Below, in pieces: positions 1 through 9,362 of a stretch of 64,000 nucleotides of DNA (position 1 is the first letter of the stretch; each line of letters starts with the position of its first letter). The stretch spans positions 46,803,814 through 46,867,813 of the forward strand of contig CM019217.1 of the NCBI GenBank assembly GCA_009741485.1. Reading direction: 5' to 3'. The stretch comes from Malurus cyaneus samueli (Eukaryota; Chordata; Aves; Passeriformes; Maluridae). The notes beneath the pieces are model-generated. The model was not told the DNA's origin. It did no database searches and worked only from the letters and a program-made list of their open reading frames with translations. A program made the translations under genes and the position numbers.

Positions 1-69
1 AAATTCACCTTTAGTACACACAAGAATCAAGTATAATCACCTTGCAATGGAAATGTAAGAACAAGAGTG

Positions 70-105
70 TGTTACAGGTAAAAACAAGTGTTTTTACCTG
101 TAACA
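70..105. repeat. Perfect inverted repeat, 16-bp arms, 4-nt loop
   Basis: The left arm TGTTACAGGTAAAAAC (70-85) is the exact reverse complement of GTTTTTACCTGTAACA (90-105). They are separated by AAGT (86-89). Arms of this length without a single mismatch are not expected by chance in a short stretch. It could be a template-switch inversion, the end of a DNA transposon, or a structured RNA. It is too short for a typical pre-miRNA stem. Confidence 0.9.
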
Positions 106-518
106 TTTAAAATCATATTAAGGCACTACCATCACCCCCCACTTTGAAATCAAAGGGATTTTAGAAGAATCGATATTCTTATTGAGTCGCTTCATTTCAT
201 CTGTAAGTGTGGAGCTGGCCACAGTAGAATTGGTAGGAAAACCACTTTCTGAATAACTAGGTATGAAATAGTGAAAAAACCATAGTGTAAGAAAAGATGG
301 ACCTTGACCTGCTGTTTCTAAAGCCCAAAAATGGCATAATTCCAACACTTCAAACTGTGAGTGCGATGCAGTAGAAATCTCAATCGGGGTTCGGCTCTTA
401 CTCACATTGAAATACATCCCGATTTAGTGACCATCCCATTTAAGCAAAGTTTTCCTGAACCGTCACTTAATGTAAACCAAATGTCCCCTGCAACTCCTTC
501 CTCCTACTGAAGTATTTT

Positions 519-669
519 GACCCTTAGCCACCATATTAACACCTCTAATTGTAACTGACAGGGCAATTTCCTGGTTGCCATTGTGTGAGACAAGCAGCGA
601 ACACTAGCCACAAGCAATTTATGACCTTTGACTGTCATATTAACTCTTTTAATTGTAACTGACAGGGCA
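519..669. repeat. Diverged direct repeat, 47-bp copies 104 bp apart
   Basis: Copy A (519-565) and copy B (623-669) align without gaps and share 38 of 47 positions. The 3' part is best preserved: both end with the identical TAATTGTAACTGACAGGGCA. Six of the nine differences lie in the first 13 positions. This indicates an old tandem duplication of an approximately 104-bp unit, or internal repeats of a mobile element. Confidence 0.8.
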
Positions 670-2745
670 GTTAGGCCAAAAAGTGTCCCAGCAAAGCAGT
701 CCAGGCAGTTGTGAATGTCCCACGAAAGCCAAGGAAGGAAGGAGTATTCAATCATTAAAGTGGAGGGATTGATATGGAGAGAGAAGGGGCAGTACGCGAG
801 GCTGGACAATCCTCAATCTTCCTATAATCATCACTATGACTATTTTTTTGCTTCAATTTACCCTAACATTCTCTGCTAAAAAACAGAACTACATTTACAA
901 AATGTATGGAATTTAGTTTTAACTTTTGAAAAAAATTTTCCAAAATGTTTGAGTGAAAAACGCTCTCAGTATTCCTGCTCCCAATTACACGATTTTTAAT
1001 GTCAACAAAGTTGCAAGTTCTGTGATGAAAAAGGCTGTTTCTCAATATGTTATGTTTGAAAAGGTAAGTGTTCTTACATTGTTTAAATGAAAATAATTAT
1101 CTAGACTCTTGGAAAATATGTGAAGTTAATGCATCTCTGGAAAACAGCCACTGAAGCATGAGTCTCTAACATGAGACTAAATAAGTGAGAGGTTATCTCA
1201 AGTGTAAGAGAGGGGAGTGCCACAGATGACTCATATCCACTTTTGGTAAATTGGCCTCTACTGGGTAAAATATCAAACTCACAAACACTTTAGCAGGTCT
1301 GATATCATTCAGCAACAGGTGAGGGCACTAATCAGGTTCTAAAAAGATTCTTATTTATGCTTTAATCCCAGATGCATAAATGCTGGTCATTAAATTTGAG
1401 TATGGGGTCATAGTTTATCATATCCTCTATGGATGGGTCATATTCAGATAAGGTAAAGATAATAGTTATTTTCTTTTTGCAATCTATCAATCTTTTTTCC
1501 TTCAAAGGGAGAAATAAAGCAGAGTTAGCTTGAAACTGAAACAAAATCTGTACAAAAATCATAGAATCTATTTTAAGTTTCATATATATATAAAATGTCA
1601 AAAATTTTGTTAAATTCCAAGCACTTTCTAGCTCTTCAGGATTTCCCTTCCTCAAGAGAAAACGGAGAAATCCACATTAAATCTAGAAAACCTGAATAGC
1701 CAATGTTACCAAACACAGACAGTTGGAACACTGAGGAATTGAAAGAGATCCTAGTCCAAGAGTGCGTTTTCACAAATGCCTCCTCTGACAGCAAAGCCAG
1801 CTTGCCCCCTACATTCATCATCTTGTTGACAGAGCAGCCCTACAAACAACATGTCAGCTAAACTGAGAACAAAATTACACATTAAAGACAACATAATACC
1901 TTGTAGACACCAGAACAGGAAGATCTTCCTTCCCTTCTTACTTTCAACTACTGTTCCTCCTCCAGGCTTGACCTGACCCTTTCCATAAGCCAGCAGAAGC
2001 ATGTCGCTGCTGAGCCAATTCAGCTCTCTTCCCCCAGCAAAAGCACAGACATTTTTTGGTGGGATTACTTTTTTGCCAGTTTAGTGAGTCAGATCATCTC
2101 AAGTTCCTTTGAGAGAGGGAGGGCACACAGCCATCAGATGGAAGACGAAGGAAGAAGGGATACAAGCTCTCCCTTTTGGAGACACCGCAACAGATTTAGG
2201 GCTAGTCAAAGAAAAGCTCAAAGAAAAACATGCAACATCATCCTGAAAGGCAGTAACAGAGAGAGCTATGCCAAGAAAAGACATATATAGATAGCACTGC
2301 ATCCTCAGTTAGGGTATGTTTCATTGTTCTTGCTAATAGGTTTTACATGTTATCTTTGCATTGACATAAATATTAAGAGTATTTTAATTTAAAAAAAGTA
2401 ATATTAAAAGTATTTTTGGAGTATCCAAGTAACATAGGAGTCTGTCCTATTTTTAGAAAATGCCTTAAGGTGATCTCCACAGCAATATGCAATCCTTCTG
2501 TGACTCCTTCTAACAGGTCTTCAGTGTCCTCGAATATGTTTACCCCCTCAGAAGTGATCATAAATGAGGAGTAGATTTGTGCTCTTTCAAATCTCTTGAA
2601 AGTCTGTCTCTGCAGACCGTCAACTTAATGTTTCCTCCTAGAAGTCTGTTCAAGGTTTAAGATACACTGCTTTATTTTAAAAACCATTTAGTCTACATAA
2701 CTTCATGAATACTATTAAATGAGAATGAAAACATTGTAGAAACAT

Positions 2746-2768
2746 AAAAAAAAAAAAAAAAAAAAAAA
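2746..2768. repeat. Homopolymer A23
   Basis: An uninterrupted run of 23 A lies directly before GGAAAGG. There is no AATAAA signal just upstream and no obvious target-site duplication, so it is not clearly a retroposed poly(A) tail. Confidence 0.95.
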
Positions 2769-3061
2769 GGAAAGGTATGTATTAGGGCTGCTTCTTCTTG
2801 ACATTACCAGTTATATCAAATTCTGACTGTTGACATTCAAGTGCTTTCACTCTTTTATGTATTCTCTCATTTTAGGATAAATGGGATGTCAGCACATGAG
2901 CTTCCAGCTCAGGCCAGCTTTAAGCAGCACTGGTGCAGCTTCTCAGCATGGTTAGTGTTGTGGAAAAGGAGAAAAATCAGATCTCCAAATTATGCACTGA
3001 TAAGAGCAGAGTTCCCAGCCATGCAGCATGAAAATTAGCAATAAATGTAAAGAAGACCAAA

Positions 3062-3068
<7 letters not shown>

Positions 3069-3096
<28 letters not shown>
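3069..3096. repeat. (TA)14 microsatellite
   Basis: Fourteen uninterrupted TA units sit in AT-rich flanks. The run is likely length-polymorphic. Confidence 0.95.
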
Positions 3097-3101
<5 letters not shown>

Positions 3102-3262
3102 AATTAAAAGCATAAAAAAATTTGCGGGAGAACAACCACAAATATTTAGCTTCTACTGAAAGCTTTTCTGTGATGGGAGAAACAAAAAACCAGGCAGCCA
3201 CCATCATTAAAAATATTTTCTAAAAACTTTCTTATCAGCAGAACTAATATGCCCCTACTTAC

Positions 3263-3313
3263 CTTGCTTTAAATGGTTTTAAATGAGCTCTCTCTTAACA
3301 TACATATTTCTTC
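3263..3313 (-). other. Candidate non-coding exon (51 nt) between good splice signals
   Basis: On the minus strand a T-rich acceptor (GATAGCTTTTTTTAG) ends at 3314. A 51-nt segment follows, then the donor GCAAG|GTAAGTAGGGG, which matches the U1 consensus very well. All three frames of the segment contain stops, so it could only be a non-coding (lncRNA-type) exon or a decoy pair of splice sites. No partner exon is identifiable from sequence alone. Confidence 0.2.
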
Positions 3314-3928
3314 CTAAAAAAAGCTATCAAAAATACCCAATTATGTCTTTCTATCAGTAGCACAATAGACTACCAAATTAGAAAAAATGAAAGTGACAAA
3401 AGAAACCTAAAGCAAATTGGGATGAAAATTGCTATTTCTCACCTTTCTCTGTCCTTTCTTTTAGTCAAAATCATCTGCTTTGCTTCTTGTGTTAAGACAC
3501 ATAACTCTATAAAAAAGCTCCTAACTTTCTGGTTGCTATATGATTGTGACAGCAATTTAATTAAGAATTTAATAGCACTTAATTTAGCACTTAAAATTTA
3601 ATCGCAATTTTTTAAAAATTGTGTTTTTAGGAGCCTAAACCTGATTGAAGCCCCTAATGTCAGGCAAATATTCTTTCTGTCTTTGCATTATTGCGTGAGA
3701 GAATATAAACAATTACACACAATTCTTTGACTGGGACATACTCTAAATTGCTACCTGCTTAATAAGCCTCTCTGGAGGTCCTAAGCTGTTTCAGATGAGA
3801 GCAGATGTTTGATCAGATGCAAGGGGGTTATTTTAAGTAAGCATGCAACTATCTTGTCTGGTCTTTCAACAGCTAGATACTTCTACAAAGATCCATGGGA
3901 ATAGGGGGAATTCCACTTTAGTAGACTT

Positions 3929-4330
3929 TGCAAGCGTCCTGAAGGACTTGCTAAGAATGCTAAATAAACAAAGTCTCCCATTCCAGCCAGGCACAAAGAG
4001 CTAACAAGCCCCCACGCCCCCCTCCCTGTCCTCGGGCGGGCTGTACCTCCCACCGGCAGCCCACACTCATCAATACCCAGGAGCAGCAGATCTCGCACAC
4101 CAGATCCTGCTGTGATGAGCAAACACCAATCAACAGCCCCATTAGCCTCCAGAGGACGGTATCGTTTGTTTACGGTAAATACGAGACCACTGCCAGGGAA
4201 GGGATGAACAGGAAATGCTGAGGAGGCTTTCCCGCTCTGCTTCAGGAACATTTGGAAGTTTGGGGTTTGTGCGCAGGGGAATCTTGGGTGTTGCTTTCTT
4301 CTTTTTAAGAAGAAAGCAACACTGATGAAT
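3929..4330. promoter_or_regulatory. CpG-enriched islet, candidate regulatory element
   Basis: Twelve CpG dinucleotides lie between 3935 and 4272, while the flanking kilobases are nearly CpG-free. The centre is C-rich (4009-4055). At 4167-4181 a forkhead-like TGTTTAC is followed after one base by GTAAATA. The 3' end runs into a perfect hairpin (4288-4322) and then an octamer-like ATATGCAAT. A 122-codon minus-strand open frame (4251-3883) covers the islet but has no recognisable domain. It is more plausibly a by-product of high GC than a gene. An enhancer or a small unmethylated element is the better reading. Confidence 0.35.
4288..4322. repeat. Perfect inverted repeat, 16-bp arms, 3-nt loop
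   Basis: The left arm GTGTTGCTTTCTTCTT (4288-4303) and the right arm AAGAAGAAAGCAACAC (4307-4322) are exact reverse complements around TTT. The left arm is pyrimidine-rich and the right arm purine-rich. A stem this perfect with a 3-nt loop is the typical product of an intra-strand template switch. It could also be extruded as a cruciform or be a short structured RNA. Confidence 0.93.
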
Positions 4331-4366
4331 ATGCAATCATTTAAAATTAACAGTCATTTAAGTTCC

Positions 4367-4436
4367 GTTGTTTTGGGGTTTTTTTTGGTTTGGGTTTGGT
4401 TTTTTTTTTTGTTGTTGTTTTTTTTTTTTTTTGGTT
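4367..4436. repeat. G/T-rich low-complexity tract
   Basis: Only G and T are found over about 70 bases, with T-runs of 8-14 separated by GG, GGG or GGGG and short GTT repeats. It is the complement of the A/C tracts found elsewhere in the window. Confidence 0.9.
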
Positions 4437-7400
4437 AAAAGAGAGAGTTCAATCAAATAGATGTATTTTCAGAAGTAAGTAACTGATAATGGACAATATA
4501 TATAGCATTTTCCACGGGATTATTAGGGGAGAGTGCTAACCTTCATTAACTAAGCATTATCCAGCTTTATGCAGATATTTGTTATTGTTCTCCAGCCCTT
4601 CAACACTGTGCTCTAACATGTACTAAGTGAACTGGAATCACCAAGTTTTGCATCCAGAACCCATTTCTGCAGACTGTGGAACGGATTTGGGCAAATACTA
4701 CAGTTGATAGAAAAGAATGATGTGTTGGGAGAGATTTAGGGAGAAGATCCAATAAAGCCTGAAATCCACCCTGTACGTTGTTACCACTTTAGAGGCACAC
4801 CAGGGTGTCCCCCTGTCCTAGACAGTTAAGGGGAAAGGTTGCTTCCTGCTCTACCTACGCTTTGCATACAGCCCAGTGACTGCTCTATTTGGAGACTGGA
4901 TTCGCTTCTGACCCTTTGTTAACAAAGACAATATAATTTATTATTCATACATATCTGCAGTCAGAAGACGTACACTGCAAGTAGCCGATCTCATTCTTTG
5001 CTCTAGCAACACATGACTTAGACACTAGTTCAAATGTTGCTCTTTTCCTTGGAACCAGGGATTGAATGGAAAATTTTAGTAATCTGGCAGAAATTAATTT
5101 GAGGTTGAGCTCAGTGGGAGAATTGAGTTTCTCATCTTATGTGGCTGAGGAAAAGTCTGTTGTGACAGTTAACCAGACAACAAACTACATGTCAGCAGCT
5201 ACATGACCCCAGCATTCAGATGTTGACTGTAACTGAGTAAAAGCATTCAAATTTCTAAACTAGTTTTCAAAATGTTTCAACATTGTGGTATATATTTCTC
5301 TCTATAACCCCTGGCTGCTGGATGCTTTTCCAAGTCACATTTATAATGCATTCAAACTCCAGTATGTTTGAGTTTAGCAACAGAAGTATTTGTAAGACAC
5401 ATTGTACAGTGACACATGGACAAATGTTACATGGTAAAATGTTTATAGAAACCAGGTTGAAAGAGCTTCTCAGTGGTCACACCTCTTCATCCACCCTTCC
5501 ATTAACTTAATTAAGCTAACCCACAAGTTTACAAGCCTGGGGGACCTAGAGAACTTGATCTGAAAAGAAAAATAAAGGGTTTAGTCACCAGGACAGGTTT
5601 TCCAAGTTGTCATGGCTCTAGTGTTTATAACCTGCATGCTCACATAAACCCAAACTTCCATTACTTGCCCGAGAGTCTCAGATCAATATTATAGATAAAG
5701 GTAAAGCTTAAGGTAAACGATTACCCTATAAGATGATGGGAATAGTAATTTTAGTGAACATCAAACACATTAGGATACAGTAAACTTGTGCAGACATAAT
5801 AAATTCATCAGCTATTTCTGCTGATTGATCTGTATTCCAATTTAATTAGCCATGAAAGAGTCAATTTTTTTTTCTGAAGGCTTTCCTCCCCCACTTTTTT
5901 GTTACAGATCACTGCCACAAAGGATAATCCCCATCTGTCAAGTTAAGGAAATTTAAAAGGTAGGTTCTAAAAAAAATCATTACCAGTCATGAATTCATTT
6001 TCATATATACCAGTTATTTCCCAATGACTTTGACTAGAAAATCACATCTGAAAATAAAGTGATGCCCTTAAAGAATTGCTTCAAAATGGGCTTTAAAATA
6101 CTTTGAAAGCAGAGTAGCTTGATATAGTGGAAATAATGACATTGGAAGGCAGAGGTTCTGTGGAGTGGCACAAAATCTAGAATCTTGCTGTTGCTTAACT
6201 TTCAGCAAACATCTTTAAATAGCACAAAATGAGCACTGCAGATTTGTCTCCTATCAAAAAAGACAAATGTATTTCATAGAGCAGGTACGCCATTCCTGAA
6301 AAACAAATAAATAAAGCAGTGCCACAAATGCAATCAGAAAATTCACAAAGAGTACCCATGTTTGTTTTAACTTGACGCTACAAAAGAAGAGGCAAGGAAC
6401 AATAGTGAGGTTCAGCTGTTGTTTTTCTTGAAGTAGTCCCAGCTCCTCATGCAAAGAAACTACACTTGAGATGAGCTGGCTGAGACAAATGTTCTGTCTA
6501 CACTTTAAATGGCAGCTGGTTATTAAATGACTCCCAATAGGATGAACACTTGCTATTGACAATAAGGTAATATAAGGACCATGCAGTGCAATCAGGATGG
6601 GAATGTGAATGAAAAATCTTTAATCTGAAATTACAGCTGTCAGGGCTATATTATAAAACATGAAAGTTGCATCTGCACTTAGAATTAATGTGTCCCAAAA
6701 GTCAAGTTTCTCATAAAGGGCATCTTGCAGATACATCTTTTATAAATAGACTAGTGGTCTTCCGTAAATCAAACCGAACCGTAGCCTATACTAAGGAATT
6801 AAAAGGGTCACCTCTTCTGGGGTTGGTATTTGTTGAACAGTATTTGGTAAAAATGAACATTGATTTACAAAGTCCAACAGATACTGGTAGTAGTATTACT
6901 TTATAATGATATTCACTGACTCCAATGTGTCAGACAAATTACTTCAGTTCTTTTATCATCAGCCTCCATGTGTAAAAGCATCTTTTTCAAAATTAGGAAG
7001 CATTTTCAAAGGAGCCACTATTTAACAATCCGAGTTAACAGAGCGTTGAACAAACAAATTTAGTACTTTTTATTCCCATAGTTCAGATAAATGGGCTAAG
7101 CTCCCTGTGCAGGCATGCTAAGCCTAGTTTGATCGAGCCAGTTTAAGATCAGACATATGGCAAAATTAGTTACTTGCTCTATTCCATGGCCCCATTGCTC
7201 ACAAGGATCACTTCAGTTCATTTCCCATGAAAAGGCAGAGCTGTCTCCATAGGCTAAATTTTTGCATACATATTGTGACAGCTCACCTTGTGGTCAAGAA
7301 TGAGTCATATTTCTACATTTAGTGATACGTTTGTTTTGAACATTTCAGTAAGCCAGTAAAAAAAAAAAAAATCCCCAAAAAGTTGAATTGTCACTCAGAA

Positions 7401-9254
7401 GTTTTTTAATCATTTGTAAGGAAAAAAAAAGCCTTTGATACTAGTCCAGCATGTACAGTAACAGGTGACAGAATTTAGCTGAGGATTGGCTACAGCTAAC
7501 AAAACTTTAACAAAAACTTTTATTTACCAATAACCTTAGTGATGCAGATGATGAAAAAGATGCACACTCCTACAGTCCTCATAAGGGTAAATTTTAAAAT
7601 GAAACCCAGCATCAAATATGGGCCTAAGAGTAGAATTCCAATGTAACTATATTCTCTCCTTCTTAATTGGGGTTTGGGCAATGGTTTGGTGGAAAATGAG
7701 AGGTCATGAATTTTCTGGTCCCTCTGTTCTCATTAACCAAATCTTCCACGCTCAAGTCTAAACATGTGACTCAAGTTCCACCTAAGAGCCAATTTCTGCC
7801 TTCTTATGTCCCACCCAAAGTGCTGTCAAGATGCAAGAGCTAAATCCCCTGCACTGAATCTGCTTCTTTCCCTGAAAGGAGCCAGCGTGCTGCATGCCAG
7901 TGTTAACAGACCATTGGATAATTGAGATTAAACAAAACAAAAGAGCATTTAATTGATGATAAATTTCAAATACCTAATGAAAATTTCAATTAGCTGTACA
8001 TGCTATGAAGGGCATTTACCAAAGAAATGAATTAATCTTGCATTAATATTTCTTTGTACTGAGACACAAAGTAATGTTATCTTTCCTCAACAGGAACACA
8101 GTGAATACTTCAAGACCAAGATGACTTTTAGAATGCAATTGCAAAAATCAGTTGCTTGCTTGCAAATCAAAGTCTGCCATTTCTGTTACACAAAACTAAA
8201 GGCCAGGTTCTGTAAGCCCAAAGATGATGATCAACAGAAAACATAATTAAAACATTTTTAGAATAGTAGATTTAAATAGTCTTCTCTGCAGCTTGATTAA
8301 TAAGAGTAGGCATACCATTCTGAAATTAATTCTAAATTCAATTAAGAGTTTTTTTCCCTTCACCTCACTCCATCCAGAAGGTTACTTATATGTTTTTGGT
8401 CATCATCCAGAAATCCCTAGCCTCATGGAATGTGATAAACAAATTTATGGAAAAGGGCCCTAAAAAAACAGGCAACTGAAAGCTCAAAAATTATATTTTT
8501 CAGAAGTTAATTTTCTTGTACATTTTTACAGCTGTAGTATTTTTCTCTTCACATTCCACATTATTTTATAGTGTCTCTTGGCTTTGTTAATTTGTCACAT
8601 TTCACCCTTGCACTATCTCATATCAGGGTGCTGAGTTCCTCTTAGGTATGATCTGAAATGGGCATTAGAATCTGTGCTACAGGCACATATAATAATTTTA
8701 ATTTGTCTAACATTTCTCTGGTAAATCTCTCTGAGAGTTATCAAATACAAGAGTAACTCAGCCTAGAATAATGTGCAGCAACATCTGTGAATATAACTTT
8801 GAAGGAAGAAATCATATTTGATAAAGAAGTCAAGTTGCCTTAAAGAAACAATTTCAGGCTTATGACAGAGATTGAGAGAGATCAGTGAAGAAGGAAAAAT
8901 ATTTTTAAGGGTTCCAACAAAACAAATGAAGATATTAAGCTCTCAAAGTCAGTAAATTAACACAATCCTCCTAAAAACAGGTACAAAAAATTCAGTGTTA
9001 ATTCATTGTTCAGTCAGTTCCCCATGAAAAGGGGCTGAGATAGATAACAAAGATACTAATTCATTATCAAATCTCTGGGTATGAATTTATTCAAGGACAG
9101 GCAGCCCCAAGCATCTCTCCTACTTACCGTAAAAAAAAAAAAAAAAAGAAAATCCACAAAATTGAAGATGAAAAGCAGAGAAGGCACATGTGCATTTGAG
9201 TTTTGTTACCTGGCCCATTTTTTGTCTTATCTATCTGGGAGGTCTTGTCTTTTA
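4437..9254. other. Non-coding AT-rich DNA with conserved-element-like stretches
   Basis: I see no supported gene; open frames reach about 102 codons at most and overlap on both strands. Sections rich in homeodomain-type TAATTA/CAATTAG words, such as 5820-5870 and 7930-8060, resemble developmental conserved non-coding elements. An A14 run is present at 7358-7371 and an A17 run at 9131-9147. Confidence 0.55.
9131..9147. repeat. Homopolymer A17
   Basis: A run of 17 A follows TACTTACCGT and is followed by GAAAATCC. No tail features are visible around it. Confidence 0.95.
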
Positions 9255-9362
9255 AAGATTTTAAGCTCTTAAGAGTGGAGACCATCATTAGCTTATATGT
9301 TTGCTTAGTGTCTAGCATAGGAGAATAAGACTGGCTGACAGCTCTAGGCCACAAATACAATT
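9255..9362 (+). mobile_element. Decayed ancient amniote SINE/LINE 3' tail
   Basis: The order of short words follows the tail shared by many old amniote retroposons. AGATTTTAAGCTCTTAAGAG…GGAGACCATC comes first, then ATGTTTGCTTAGTGTCTAGCA, then CTCTAGGCCACAAATACAA. The family pattern as I know it is 'gattgtaagctctttggggcaggga', 'gcctagcacaatgggg' and 'ctaggcgctaccgtaatacaa'. Divergence is high, so the copy is old. I cannot assign it to one named family (MIR/CORE-like, L2-like or CR1-like) without a consensus search. Confidence 0.5.

Larger units (their letters stand above)
1..810 (-). other. Unrecognised block with hairpin, internal direct repeat and two minus-strand open frames
   Basis: This block differs in texture from the AT-rich DNA to its right. 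Read on the minus strand it carries a 101-codon open frame (809-504) and a 99-codon open frame (417-118). Next come a perfect inverted repeat (105-70) and AT-rich DNA. The 101-codon frame contains both copies of a diverged 47-bp direct repeat, so its peptide has an internal repeat. The 99-codon frame starts at ATG 417 just after an in-frame TAA and ends at 118; it has an aromatic-rich middle (…FLTLWFFHYFIPSY…) and I recognise no domain. The internal repeats and hairpin suggest an old mobile-element fragment or a complex local rearrangement. I cannot name a family, and both frames may be chance. Confidence 0.3.
811..3928. other. Non-coding AT-rich DNA
   Basis: I see no supported gene. Frames up to about 100 codons occur on both strands, without recognisable domains. 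The stretch contains the A23 run and the (TA)n microsatellite annotated separately. Strong consensus 5' splice-site words occur (for example GAAAAGGTAAGTG near 1060 on + and the minus-strand site at 3257-3262). An ORF-free AT-rich zone with a repeated TAGCACTTAA word lies near 3560-3600. Confidence 0.6.

Noticed and set aside
1018..1061. Exon-like segment before the donor GAAAAG|GTAAGTG
   Set aside because: The donor is strong but the upstream acceptor candidate (…GTCAACAAAG) lacks a convincing polypyrimidine tract.
1556..1580. AATCATAGAATC word resembling a CR1 terminus
   Set aside because: Only about a dozen bases match and the following sequence does not continue the CR1 consensus.
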